NCBI GenBank assembly: GCA_047971315.1
Contig: JBKDZP010000016.1
Coordinates: 1 to 64,000, forward strand
Direction: 5' to 3'
Source of the DNA: JBKDZP01 sp047971315
GTDB lineage: Bacteria > Bacillota_I > Bacilli_A > RF39 > UBA660
DNA length: 64,000 bases
The stretch's first letter is position 1. Each line of letters starts with the position of its first letter. Below are positions 1-8,289 of the stretch, in pieces. The translations under genes were made by a program, and so were the position numbers. The notes beneath the pieces were generated by a model. It had not been told where the DNA came from and did not search any database. It worked only from the letters and a program-made list of their open reading frames with translations.

Positions 1-463
1 CAATATCATGAAAAATTGCTCCAAGTGCTAAAGCATTTAGGTCATTTTCTTCCATTCCTTCTGCAATTCCCATTATAATTGCAATCTCTGTTACAGAAAC
101 TTGATGATTAAATAAATAGTTTTCATCTTCTCTAATATCAATAAAATCTAAACTTCTATTTTTATTATTTAATATATTTTTAACTATTAAATTAACATTA
201 TCAACAACTCCATAAATATTTAATTGTTTAATCTTATTAATTGTATCAACCCTTAGTTGATCAGAAATCATTTGATCAATTTCAATATCTTTTGTTAGTT
301 CAGTATCAATATATAATCCGTAAAATCCATTTCTTTTAAGATATCCAATCTGAGTATAAGTTAAGGAATTATTTGTTGATAATAATTTTCTTTCATTTTT
401 ATCAAATACATCTTTAGATAATATCATTCCTTCTTTTATATTTTCTATTTTTATATATTTCAT
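1..463 (-). CDS. HD-GYP-type phosphodiesterase, N-terminal part (cut by window edge)
   Basis: The reading frame starts at ATG 463 (minus strand) behind ATAGGTGATAAT and is open to position 1, giving 154 residues. The first ~90 residues begin MKYIKIENIKEGMILSKDV, the usual N-terminal region that precedes HD-GYP domains. From ~residue 118 the frame reads HQVSVTEIAIIMGIAEGM and ends at FHDI, matching the conserved His helix and the HD dyad of HD/HD-GYP metal-dependent phosphohydrolases. Such proteins usually hydrolyse cyclic di-GMP. The GYP motif and most metal ligands lie outside the window, so a plain HD domain is still possible. No cyclase is visible in the window. Confidence 0.75.
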   Translation of the reverse strand, partial: MKYIKIENIKEGMILSKDVFDKNERKLLSTNNSLTYTQIGYLKRNGFYGLYIDTELTKDIEIDQMISDQLRVDTINKIKQLNIYGVVDNVNLIVKNILNNKNRSLDFIDIREDENYLFNHQVSVTEIAIIMGIAEGMEENDLNALALGAIFHDI

Positions 464-523
464 ATATTATCACCTATTATATAGTAACACATTTTTTTAT
501 CTTTGTTAAGTATAAATGATAAT

Positions 524-548
524 AAAAAAACCGTCATTTATAACGGTT
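524..548 (-). terminator. Rho-independent terminator of tRNA-Ser
   Basis: Six-base stem AACCGT/ACGGTT (529-534 with 543-548) with an 8-base loop, followed on the minus strand by seven T. It sits 10 bases beyond the encoded CCA of the tRNA. Confidence 0.8.
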
Positions 549-558
549 AATTTCATTA

Positions 559-649
559 TGGCGGAGCAGGAGGGATTTGAACCCTCGCGCCAGTTGCCCG
601 ACCTACACCCTTAGCAGGGGCGCCTCTTCAGCCTCTTGAGTACTGCTCC
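559..649 (-). tRNA. tRNA-Ser (anticodon GCU)
   Basis: On the minus strand the acceptor arms GGAGCAG (649-643) and CTGCTCC pair. The anticodon loop reads CTGCTAA within an arm CCC..GGG, giving GCU, which decodes AGC/AGU. A long variable arm typical of class II tRNAs follows, then a T-arm with GGTTCAAATCC. The discriminator is G and CCA is encoded (561-559). It stands alone with its own promoter (667-695) and terminator (524-548). Confidence 0.95.
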
Positions 650-666
650 AAATAACTACAAAAATA

Positions 667-695
667 ATTTTACAGTATCTACTCAACTATGTCAA
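667..695 (-). promoter_or_regulatory. Promoter of tRNA-Ser
   Basis: Minus strand -35 TTGACA (690-695), 17-base spacer, -10 TAAAAT (667-672). The expected start lies about 10 bases upstream of the mature tRNA 5' end. Confidence 0.75.
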
Positions 696-702
696 TATAT
701 AT

Positions 703-740
703 AAGATAAATACTTCAAATTTATTTAAAATATTTATCTT
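703..740 (-). terminator. Inverted repeat downstream of yqeH, weak terminator
   Basis: Ten-base perfect arms AAGATAAATA/TATTTATCTT (703-712 and 731-740) with an 18-base loop just after the yqeH stop. There is no clear T-run after it, so termination is uncertain. It could also simply separate yqeH from the tRNA promoter. Confidence 0.35.
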
Positions 741-745
741 ATTGA

Positions 746-1741
746 TTATATTAAATTATATCTTGTATACACATCAACATCTTTTGAAACTAATACTTTT
801 AATTTTGTAGGATTAGTTACTTTAAAAAATCCTAAACCAGATATTACTACTTCTTCATTTTCTCTAACATTGATAGTACGTGATTCTAAATTTTCACCAT
901 CAACTGTTTTAAATAATCTATCAATAAATAAATTATTAGATAAATATAATGTAATATTATTATTTTCTAATTGAATTCTTGCATATTTATCTATTATTAT
1001 TGTTTGATTTTTTTTTATTTGATAAGTTACAGGTTTTATTTCTTTTTTTGGAACTATTTTTTTTAAATCATTCTTATCGATATAATTTATTATATTTCCT
1101 TCATCTATAATTCCAGGTGTATCTATTAAAGTTAAATTTTCACTTAATTTTACTTCAATTGTATCAATTGTTGTTGATGGTAAATTAGAAGTTGTAATTT
1201 CAGTTTTATTATTTGAATAATTATATAGAAGTTTATTTATTAGTGTTGATTTACCAGCATTTGTAAAACCAACTATATATACTCTATTACTATTTTTATA
1301 TTTATTTATTTTTGTCATTAATAGGTCTATTTCATAATTTTTAGTACTACTAATAATTAGCGTATTAACAACTTTTTCAATTAACTGTTCTTGATATTGT
1401 TTTAGTTTAAAATCTTTTAATGATTTTGGTAATAAGTCTCTTTTTGTAAATACAAGTAAAATATTATTGTTAATATGTTTAGTTATTTTTTTAATATCTT
1501 TTGGGATTTGAAATAAATCTACTAATAAAACAACTAAATCATTTGTTTTATTAATATTTTCTAAAATACTAATAAAGTCACTATTATCCTTTAAAATAGT
1601 AAGATATTCACCATAGTTTTTTATTTTAAAACATCTTTCACAAATATCGCTTTTTTCATAATTTTCTTTTTTTATAAATCCTTCTTTTATGTTATTTTCT
1701 GTTTGAAATTGTGCACCACAACCAATGCATGATTTATTCAT
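746..1741 (-). CDS. yqeH: Ribosome-biogenesis GTPase YqeH
   Basis: 331 residues. The N-terminal zinc finger is visible as CIGCG (5-9) and CERC (~34-37). A circularly permuted GTPase domain follows: G4-like TKRD at ~100, G5 SSTK, G1 GFTNAGKSTL at ~158, then DTPG at ~208. YqeH proteins are cytoplasmic GTPases needed for maturation of the 30S subunit. The start ATG 1741 has AAGGAAG seven bases upstream and overlaps the end of yqeG by 8 bases, so the two are translationally linked. It is the last gene of a three-gene operon NrtR-like/yqeG/yqeH. The order yqeG-yqeH is widely conserved in Firmicutes. Confidence 0.95.
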   Translation of the reverse strand: MNKSCIGCGAQFQTENNIKEGFIKKENYEKSDICERCFKIKNYGEYLTILKDNSDFISILENINKTNDLVVLLVDLFQIPKDIKKITKHINNNILLVFTKRDLLPKSLKDFKLKQYQEQLIEKVVNTLIISSTKNYEIDLLMTKINKYKNSNRVYIVGFTNAGKSTLINKLLYNYSNNKTEITTSNLPSTTIDTIEVKLSENLTLIDTPGIIDEGNIINYIDKNDLKKIVPKKEIKPVTYQIKKNQTIIIDKYARIQLENNNITLYLSNNLFIDRLFKTVDGENLESRTINVRENEEVVISGLGFFKVTNPTKLKVLVSKDVDVYTRYNLI

Positions 1742-2255
1742 AAAATCTTCCTTTTACAAATAAGTTATGATCTCTTAACTTTTTCATTTTTTTATTTTCT
1801 AAAATTCTATTTATTCTAGTCCAAATTGGATCAAAACTATCAATTGGATTTACTAATATAGTTGTAATACCTACTCTATTTCCACCCAAAATATCAGTTA
1901 ACAATTGGTCTCCAATTATGGCAATTTCTGTTTCATTATATTTATAAGTAGACATAATATTTTCAAAAGAGCATTTTGATGGTTTTTTTGCTGAACTAAT
2001 AATCTCAACTTCTAATTCTTCTTTGAAAGGTTTTACTCTTATTCTTGGACTATTTGAAAATATTATTACTTTAAATCCCATATCTTTTAACTTATCAAAC
2101 AATTCCTTTGTTTTTGAATCAGAGGTTTTTAATCTATAAGGTACTAATGTATTGTCTAAATCAAATAATAAACATTTTATTCCTTGAGTTTTTAGTTTTT
2201 GATAATTTACTGTGAATATATTATTTTGATACATATCTGGTACATAATTTTCCAT
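1734..2255 (-). CDS. yqeG: YqeG family HAD-type phosphatase
   Basis: 173 residues. HAD motif I is visible as LFDLDNTLVPY (~31-41), motif II as IIFSNS (~64-69), the conserved Lys in SAKKPS (~88-93) and motif IV as IIGDQLLTDILGGN (~113-126). This is the YqeG subgroup of HAD hydrolases, whose substrate is not well established. Start ATG 2255 has a strong AGGAGG site. It lies 10 bases after the NrtR-like gene and overlaps yqeH by 8 bases, so the three are co-transcribed. The link to YqeH suggests a housekeeping role near ribosome assembly, but that is inference from gene order. Confidence 0.92.
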   Translation of the reverse strand: MENYVPDMYQNNIFTVNYQKLKTQGIKCLLFDLDNTLVPYRLKTSDSKTKELFDKLKDMGFKVIIFSNSPRIRVKPFKEELEVEIISSAKKPSKCSFENIMSTYKYNETEIAIIGDQLLTDILGGNRVGITTILVNPIDSFDPIWTRINRILENKKMKKLRDHNLFVKGRFYE

Positions 2256-2265
2256 AGTTATCCTC

Positions 2266-2934
2266 CTAAAATAAATTATAATTTATTTCTTCTTCTTTAA
2301 ATCTATATAACGTAGCTGGTCTACCATTGCCACTACTAATTTTATATCCTGTTTTTTCAATAAAGTTAAAATTTAAAAATTTTTTTCTAAAATTTCTTCT
2401 GTCTAATTCTTTTCCAAGTGCTTGTTCATAAACATGTTGTAATTCTGGAAATGTAAAATCTGCTGGATAAAATTTTCTTAAAATATTACTATTTAATATT
2501 TTTCTTTTAATAAATTCTGATGCATTAAATGCTATTTCATTATAATCAAATACCATTTTAGGTAAATCATCAATTGAAAACCAAGAGTATTCAGAATTTT
2601 TTCTATTTTCTTTTTTAAATTTAATTGTTTGATAATCAACAAGTGCTATTACTGAATTACCAATTATTCTATCATTTGGAAGTCTATTAATATTACTAAA
2701 TACATTACATTGTTCTATATATGCATCTTTTATTCCAGCCCATTCGTGGATAGTATCAGAAGCACAATTATTTATAGTTTCACTAGTCATTAGTAAATTA
2801 CTTGGTAACATCCAGTATCCTTTATAAGGATCTTCTATTCTTCTAAATAAAAGTATATTTATTTTACCTTTATCTATAGTAAATATATTAGTAATAACTT
2901 CTATTTGATTTATATATCTAGTATCTGTATCCAT
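2266..2934 (-). CDS. Nudix-fold NrtR-like transcriptional regulator
   Basis: 222 residues from ATG 2934. An N-terminal Nudix fold (~10-135; YWMLPSNLL is the usual strand before the Nudix box) is followed by a C-terminal winged-helix-like part (~150-222) ending in the NrtR-like SGNGRPATLYRF. The Nudix box is degenerate (SDTIHEWAGI where REUXEEXGU is expected), so it probably binds but does not hydrolyse its ligand, as in NrtR/NadQ repressors of NAD metabolism (ADP-ribose-type ligands). A longer frame with a TTG start at 2979 exists, but that TTG lies inside the promoter, between -35 and -10. AAGGATG precedes ATG 2934. It heads the operon with yqeG and yqeH, an unusual partner set; no NAD gene is nearby. 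Confidence 0.8.
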   Translation of the reverse strand: MDTDTRYINQIEVITNIFTIDKGKINILLFRRIEDPYKGYWMLPSNLLMTSETINNCASDTIHEWAGIKDAYIEQCNVFSNINRLPNDRIIGNSVIALVDYQTIKFKKENRKNSEYSWFSIDDLPKMVFDYNEIAFNASEFIKRKILNSNILRKFYPADFTFPELQHVYEQALGKELDRRNFRKKFLNFNFIEKTGYKISSGNGRPATLYRFKEEEINYNLF

Positions 2935-2958
2935 ATCATACACATCCTTATGTTTATA

Positions 2959-2987
2959 ATTATAGTATTTTGTACACAATTTGTCAA
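2959..2987 (-). promoter_or_regulatory. Promoter of the NrtR-like/yqeG/yqeH operon
   Basis: Perfect consensus: -35 TTGACA (2982-2987), 17-base spacer, -10 TATAAT (2959-2964). The spacer contains TTGTGTACAA, a short dyad that could be an operator for the regulator encoded first in the operon (inference). Confidence 0.85.
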
Positions 2988-3031
2988 TTATTTTACAAAC
3001 AAAAAATACTATTGATACTTAAATTTAATAA

Positions 3032-3070
3032 CAAAATCAAAAGAATTAGAAATTTTATTTTTCTAATTCT
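3032..3070 (-). terminator. Terminator of the giant pilin-like gene
   Basis: Eleven-base perfect stem AGAATTAGAAA/TTTCTAATTCT (3042-3052, 3060-3070) with a 7-base loop, followed on the minus strand by TTTGATTTTG. It lies 14 bases after the stop codon. Confidence 0.75.
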
Positions 3071-3083
3071 ATTTTATTATTTA

Positions 3084-5609
3084 CTAAAATACACAAGTTG
3101 TTCCTGATAAAGTTCCTCCATTTGGACAAGTATAAACTTTATATTCATTTTCAGTTTTAGTACAACTTGATGCAGTTTTACATCCACAGGCACTGTTAGT
3201 ACATGTTTTATAACTTGATACTCCACAAGCTGATGTTTGACAACTATTGTATCCACAGGCTGAATTTGAACATGTTTTATAACTTGATACTCCACAGGCT
3301 GATGTTTGACAGCTATTGTATGTAACACAAGTTTTACTATTTGCATTATTACATTCAGAACCCGTAACTGTTTCTGTTCCACAGGCTGAATTTCTACCAG
3401 TTGTAACAGTTTTTGATATACAGCAATAATATCCTGCTGTATATGTACAGTTAAATGTAGTTGTAGCATTATCTGAAGGTTTTCTTTCGCTACAAATATT
3501 ACCACCAGTTACAGTTATTTGACAACTTTTATATAATGTACATTTATAAGTTGCACATCCACAAGCTGAATTTGAACATGTATTGTAACTTGATACTCCA
3601 CAAGCCGATGTTGAACAACTTTTTGTACCACAGGCTGAATTTGAACATGTTTTATAACTTGATACTCCACAAGCCGTTGTTGCACAACTATTATAAGTAC
3701 TACATCCACATTTGCTTTCATTATTAGTATATTGATAAATACAATTACCGCCACTTAATGTTCTTCCATTTGTACAAGCGAGAACTGCAGCATAATTTAC
3801 AGCTGGTGTTGTTACTGTTGTTTTTGCAACTGATGACACTAAACCAGATCCATTTGTACATCTAGTTCCAAATGTATAACTTGTTGACCCTTTTAATCCA
3901 GTAAAAGCATATGTTTTAGTTGTACCATTTGCTACCCACGTTGTTCCATTATCTTCACTAAACTCGTATTTTGTTATTCCAGATTCACTATCTGTGCATG
4001 TTGCTGTTAATGTTGATGATACAGTACCCGAAGACACCACTGATGAAACAGATATTGCTGCACTTGGAGCTGTTGTATCCATTTTTGTAATACTAAATGT
4101 TGATGTTCCTGACACGTTTGTTCCATCACTTGTTAATGCATATAATGTTCCATTTGTTGTATTTGTTACAGTTGGTGTCATACTTGATGTTTTATACCAT
4201 GTTCCTGCTAAAAGTGTTGTAACACTACTTGCTGTACATGTTCCTGGATTTGTACTTGTTCCACAACTTGCTGTAACAACTCCAGAAGAAACTGTAGCAG
4301 CAACACTTGATTTAAAGTAATATGCTGGACTTGCTATATTCGTACTTTTATAAGTTATTCCTATTACTCTACTTATTGCATAACTATATCCACTACTTGG
4401 TGTTTGACTTAATTGGGCAATTGTAGGATTTGTCATATTAGATGTAGTTGCTGAATTTGTAATACTATTTGTTAGCCCAGAACCATTTGTACATCTAACT
4501 CCAAATACATAATTTGTGCCTTTTATTAACCCTGTAAATGTATAACTATTTGTTAATCCATTACTTATCCATGTACTCCCATTATCTTTACTAAATTCAT
4601 ATTTTACTATTCCAGATTCTGAATCTACACAATCAGCAATTATTGTAACTCTATCCGTTTTTTCATTACTTGTAGAAATTGATGTTGTAGGTTTTGTTGT
4701 ATCAATACCTGATACTGTATATGAACTAGCAGTAACATAATTTGTTCCATCATAGACTTTTGCTATTATTGTTCCATTACTATTAAATACTACGTTTACT
4801 GTTCTACTATTATCTACAGCAATCCATGTTTTTCCATTATCTAAGCTATAAGAATATATAAAACCCTCTTGTCTTTCAGGATAAATTACATTTACTGTTT
4901 TACTTGTAGCAAATCCAGTTTTATCAACACTATATGTTGGTACATCTATTACAGCAGTAGAACCTTTTGTTTCAACTGTTGAACTTAAATCATTTTGATT
5001 TGTTACTGTAACTACTATTTTATATTCTGTTTCATTTTTTAAAGATGTAAATATATAATTATTTTCATCTACTGTTACTTTTTTGTTTATTCCTAAATTT
5101 TCATTAATAAGTTCAAAAGTATAACTTACTATTTCTGATTCAATTTCAGTAATAGCTATTTTTGGTACTATTACTTTTAAACTACTTGTAGTTGAAACTA
5201 TATTTATTTTGTTCACATCTATTAACGGGTCAGTATCATCTAACAAATAACATTTATCTGCTATTTTAAGATCATCTTTAGTTCCTGTTGCACAAAATTC
5301 TCCATTATATACAGAAACTGCTCTATATTGACCATCATCATTTAAATAAATTTTACCACTTACTAATTGTTGTTCATTATTTAAGTTTAAATTAGATACT
5401 AAAACTCCATCTTCAGATAGTTTATCTAAATTATTACTAACTAAATAATACTTAACTGAATCTATTACTAATTTAACAGATTCAGTATATGATTTTTCTT
5501 TTGAAGATTTTATTGCACCTAGTGATGAAGAAACAGCGATAATTGCTATTGATGATAAAATCACAATTGTAGCTAAAAGTTCAATTAAAGTAAATCCAGA
5601 TTTTTTCAT
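3084..5609 (-). CDS. Giant type IV pilin-like protein with Ig/Fn3-like modules and a Cys-rich repeat tail
   Basis: 841 residues from ATG 5609; an upstream in-frame ATG at 5621 abuts the AAGGG site too closely. The N-terminus MKKSGFTLIELLATIVIL is a class III prepilin signal: cleavage after Gly5, Glu at +5 of the mature protein, then a hydrophobic helix. Residues ~140-600 are beta-rich modules; two are near-duplicates (both contain CxDSESGIxKYEFSxDNGxTW and RCTNGSGL). From ~620 the tail is a Cys-rich repeat region (see repeat entry) bracketed by NGRTLSGGNC and NGGTLSGTTC. Ordinary pilins have 120-200 residues, so this is more likely a surface adhesin that uses the pilin export and anchoring route. 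It is monocistronic, with a terminator at 3032-3070. No pilin assembly gene is adjacent. Confidence 0.85.
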   Translation of the reverse strand: MKKSGFTLIELLATIVILSSIAIIAVSSSLGAIKSSKEKSYTESVKLVIDSVKYYLVSNNLDKLSEDGVLVSNLNLNNEQQLVSGKIYLNDDGQYRAVSVYNGEFCATGTKDDLKIADKCYLLDDTDPLIDVNKINIVSTTSSLKVIVPKIAITEIESEIVSYTFELINENLGINKKVTVDENNYIFTSLKNETEYKIVVTVTNQNDLSSTVETKGSTAVIDVPTYSVDKTGFATSKTVNVIYPERQEGFIYSYSLDNGKTWIAVDNSRTVNVVFNSNGTIIAKVYDGTNYVTASSYTVSGIDTTKPTTSISTSNEKTDRVTIIADCVDSESGIVKYEFSKDNGSTWISNGLTNSYTFTGLIKGTNYVFGVRCTNGSGLTNSITNSATTSNMTNPTIAQLSQTPSSGYSYAISRVIGITYKSTNIASPAYYFKSSVAATVSSGVVTASCGTSTNPGTCTASSVTTLLAGTWYKTSSMTPTVTNTTNGTLYALTSDGTNVSGTSTFSITKMDTTAPSAAISVSSVVSSGTVSSTLTATCTDSESGITKYEFSEDNGTTWVANGTTKTYAFTGLKGSTSYTFGTRCTNGSGLVSSVAKTTVTTPAVNYAAVLACTNGRTLSGGNCIYQYTNNESKCGCSTYNSCATTACGVSSYKTCSNSACGTKSCSTSACGVSSYNTCSNSACGCATYKCTLYKSCQITVTGGNICSERKPSDNATTTFNCTYTAGYYCCISKTVTTGRNSACGTETVTGSECNNANSKTCVTYNSCQTSACGVSSYKTCSNSACGYNSCQTSACGVSSYKTCTNSACGCKTASSCTKTENEYKVYTCPNGGTLSGTTCVF
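3168..3705 (-). repeat. Tandem Cys-rich coding repeats in the pilin-like tail
   Basis: Four copies of an ~18-residue unit of the form (S/T)ACGVSSY(K/N)TC(S/T)NSACG, arranged as two pairs separated by a ~75-residue non-repeat Cys-rich stretch. ACG occurs nine times in all. The DNA repeats are near identical, so the copy number may vary by slippage or recombination. Confidence 0.85.
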
Positions 5610-5697
5610 TACAAAACACATCCCTTATTTTCTAATATAATATTATCAAAAAAATATTCACTATTCAATCTTTTTTTATTTTTTTAATGGTTTTATA

Positions 5698-5741
5698 GTA
5701 AATAGTGTTGGTAAGGTATCACTGATACTATTTTTATTTAC
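5698..5741. other. Nested inverted repeat in the 5610-5961 gap
   Basis: Outer arms GTAAATA (5698-5704) and TATTTAC (5735-5741) enclose a second hairpin GTATC-ACT-GATAC (5716-5728). An alternative pairing AAATAGT/ACTATTT also exists. The rest of this ~350-base gap is AT-rich and I see no gene in it. A possible promoter for the pilin-like gene (TTGAAT, 17 bases, TAATAT on the minus strand) lies at 5638-5666. Confidence 0.4.
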
Positions 5742-5961
5742 AAAAAAAACATGCCAGATAATTTATGATACAATGAAATTAGAGATAATAACATTGAAAG
5801 TATCTGTTTACATGTTTAACGCTAATAATATTAGAAATATATTAATATTAAAGATAAAAATATTTAGTTATCATTAATAATCTAGTAAAAGAATATAAAT
5901 ATAATTTTTAATTGTATATTTCTATTAATGAATAAATTTTTTGAAATTTTGTTTTTATCTT

Positions 5962-7716
5962 CTAATTAATATCCCATCTATTTAATACATCACAGTTACT
6001 ACTATGTGGTTCAGGATTTGGTAATTCCATTTTTATTATTAGTGGAATTTTAAAAGCTTTGCCAAATGCTACACAAGTACCTGGTTGAATACTTTTTTGT
6101 TTTTCAACAATTTCAGTACTTATATTAGGTAACATTTTTTTAATGTAGTCCAAATCTCTAGGATGATTCATTTTAAAGATTATAAAGTTGCTACATTGTG
6201 ATATAACAGTTTCTGATATTTCAACAGGTCTTTGTGAAATTAAATTAAATATAAGACCATATTTACGTCCTTCTTTAGCTACTCTATCAAATATATTATA
6301 ACCTAGTAGGTATGCATCATTATCATTTTGAACATATCTATGAGCTTCTTCTAAAAATATATGAAATGGTATTGATGCCCTTATTTTTAATTTTTTTGTG
6401 AAATCAAATAACATCTTAGTATATATTTTAGTAATTATTTTTGCTAATTTATCATCAATATCTTCTAAGTTAAAATTAACAATTTGAGCTTTTTTACTTC
6501 CTTGACAAGTTACTAAGCTTGAAATATAATTTTCTGTATTTATAAAATTTGGATAGCTAAAAAAAGCTGCACTACTACTTATAGCTAGAGAATGTAATCT
6601 AACTTTTAAAGTAATTGCTTCTGAATACATTTTTTCATTTCTAAGCAAACCTTCAGAAATTAAAGTAAATGTTAAAGCATTTTCTAAATCGTTTAAAGTA
6701 TAAAAATTTGTTGTTGATGCTTCATATTGTTCCAAAGTTTCATCAATAAAACTTGTTATGTATTCTGCAATTAAAATACTTTCTGTAAATTCTCCATCTT
6801 TATTTATAATAAAACATTCTCTAAATTTTCTAGTATATCCAAGTCCCATTACTGGTGCATCAATATTAAATTGTTCTGTCCTACAAGTTGCTAGAATTGC
6901 GAAAATATCATTTCTTTTACTTGATGAAGTTTGATTTGTATAAAGTATTGTCATTATTGCTTTAGCAATCAAATGATTTTTATATTTAGTTGCTTGTTCT
7001 GATGATTCAGCAAAAATACTTACTAATTTAAGCATTCTTTCAATTATTGGTAACTGAACGTGACTGTCAGCTTGCAATAATAATGCCATTTCATCTAATC
7101 CTAACAACCATAATGGTATTCTTAAAATTGAACCATCTGTATCATTAAAATTAGTTGTGTAGTATTTAAAATTAAAGTTAGAATTTATTTTATTTATATC
7201 TTTAAAAGCATTGTGATATTCACCATATGAATCAAATATAAAGAAATTTGATTTATATGGAACAAATGACGACTTTGAAAAAACATTTTGTAGTAATCTG
7301 GCTACTCCATAAGATTTACCACTACCTGTATTTCCAAATACTGCAAAATGATTACTGAATAAATCATTAATATTTGAATAAATTGGTTGATTATCATATA
7401 AAGGAGAATAACCTATTTGCATATTTCCTTTTTTTTCACAACCAAGTAACAAGTTTACTTCTTCTTGTGTAGCAAATCTAATAATAGATTCTAAACTTGG
7501 TTTTTTAATAATTCCTGGTAAAAAATTATTAAAAGTAATTTCTCCTAAAAAATGAACCTTTACAATATCATTATCTATTTCTTCTATTTCTCCTAAAATA
7601 CGTCTTTCATTTTCTTCAAAAATTAAATGTAAATTCAATATATTTGTGGATTTTAATTGATCATTTAATTTTAAATTTAAAGTATTATCACTTATATATG
7701 TAATCTTTTCAAACAT
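5962..7716 (-). CDS. HerA-like DUF87 ATPase, paralogue 1
   Basis: 584 residues from ATG 7716 (AAAGGGG eight bases upstream). The N-terminal ~90 residues form a beta-barrel-like HAS domain (GEIEEIDNDIVKVHFLGEI). The FtsK/HerA-type ATPase has Walker A VFGNTGSGKSYGV at ~136, Walker B FLEEAHR at ~451 and a distal sensor region LISQRPVEISE. HerA hexamers translocate on DNA, typically with the nuclease NurA or with a defence effector. Neither is nearby; the gene follows ylxM by 13 bases and is the last of the ftsY-91aa-ylxM run. A close paralogue is at 21431-23203. Function in end resection, defence or protein export cannot be decided from sequence. Confidence 0.85.
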   Translation of the reverse strand: MFEKITYISDNTLNLKLNDQLKSTNILNLHLIFEENERRILGEIEEIDNDIVKVHFLGEITFNNFLPGIIKKPSLESIIRFATQEEVNLLLGCEKKGNMQIGYSPLYDNQPIYSNINDLFSNHFAVFGNTGSGKSYGVARLLQNVFSKSSFVPYKSNFFIFDSYGEYHNAFKDINKINSNFNFKYYTTNFNDTDGSILRIPLWLLGLDEMALLLQADSHVQLPIIERMLKLVSIFAESSEQATKYKNHLIAKAIMTILYTNQTSSSKRNDIFAILATCRTEQFNIDAPVMGLGYTRKFRECFIINKDGEFTESILIAEYITSFIDETLEQYEASTTNFYTLNDLENALTFTLISEGLLRNEKMYSEAITLKVRLHSLAISSSAAFFSYPNFINTENYISSLVTCQGSKKAQIVNFNLEDIDDKLAKIITKIYTKMLFDFTKKLKIRASIPFHIFLEEAHRYVQNDNDAYLLGYNIFDRVAKEGRKYGLIFNLISQRPVEISETVISQCSNFIIFKMNHPRDLDYIKKMLPNISTEIVEKQKSIQPGTCVAFGKAFKIPLIIKMELPNPEPHSSNCDVLNRWDIN

Positions 7717-7729
7717 TCTTTTTTCCCCT

Positions 7730-8020
7730 TTACAAAATATCAATTATTTGTTGCTTTACTTTTTCATCAATATTACTTATTAATTTTAATATTTTTTTAT
7801 TTTTATTAAATAATTTAAGTATTTCTTCATAATTAGTTAAATTATTTATTGATTCTTTTATATGCTTGTGTATTGCATTTCTAGATACCTGATTATTTTC
7901 AGCAATTTCTGTCAATGATAAATTATTAAAATAATATTCTTGAAAATAATTTTGTTGTTTTTCAGTTAATAATTCACCATAAATATCAAACAAATTAATT
8001 AAATAAAATCTATCTTCCAT
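7730..8020 (-). CDS. ylxM: YlxM family helix-turn-helix protein
   Basis: 96 residues from ATG 8020; an in-frame ATG at 8032 is less likely. Residues ~20-60 read LTEKQQNYFQEYYFNNLSLT followed by EIAENNQVSRNAIHKHI, the sigma-70 region 4-like HTH of the YlxM/p13 family. YlxM is normally encoded next to ffh and is a presumed regulator or partner of the signal recognition particle. Here it lies close to ftsY (the SRP receptor), with one small membrane protein between them, and overlaps that gene by 11 bases. Ffh itself is not in the window. Confidence 0.88.
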   Translation of the reverse strand: MEDRFYLINLFDIYGELLTEKQQNYFQEYYFNNLSLTEIAENNQVSRNAIHKHIKESINNLTNYEEILKLFNKNKKILKLISNIDEKVKQQIIDIL

Positions 8021-8285
8021 ACATAATAACATTTACAACTATGATTAATAATGCAACAATTATATACATAATAGTAAATCCTTTTCTTTTATAAAAAATA
8101 TAGTTATTATATGCCATTGAAAATAAAACTAATGAAAGTATTATTTCTGTTACTATTTTCAAAAATGGAATATACATAGTGATTATTGACATAATAACTA
8201 ATATTACTACTAAAATATATTGAACAAATATTCCTAAATTGTTCAGTTCACGACCTTTATTTTTTTTTGTTAATTTTTTTTCCAT
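8010..8285 (-). CDS. Small membrane protein of unknown function
   Basis: 91 residues. A basic, charged N-terminus (MEKKLTKKNKGRELNN) is followed by three probable membrane helices (~18-38, 42-61, 68-88) with KRKG between the second and third. It lies 4 bases after ftsY and overlaps ylxM, so it belongs to the ftsY operon. I do not recognise the family. Association with SRP targeting is only suggested by position. Confidence 0.7.
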   Translation of the reverse strand: MEKKLTKKNKGRELNNLGIFVQYILVVILVIMSIITMYIPFLKIVTEIILSLVLFSMAYNNYIFYKRKGFTIMYIIVALLIIVVNVIMYGR

Positions 8286-8289
8286 TTAA

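Noticed and set aside
2935..2979. Longer start of the NrtR-like gene at TTG 2979
   Set aside because: That codon lies between the -35 and -10 boxes of a perfect promoter, so it cannot be in the transcript.
3168..3705. Repeated DNA that looks at first like a CRISPR array
   Set aside because: The repeats are in frame, code for the Cys-rich pilin tail and have no regular spacers or cas genes.
3994..4320. 108-residue open frame on the plus strand within the pilin-like gene
   Set aside because: It is an antisense shadow of beta-rich Thr/Ser/Val coding sequence with no ribosome site.
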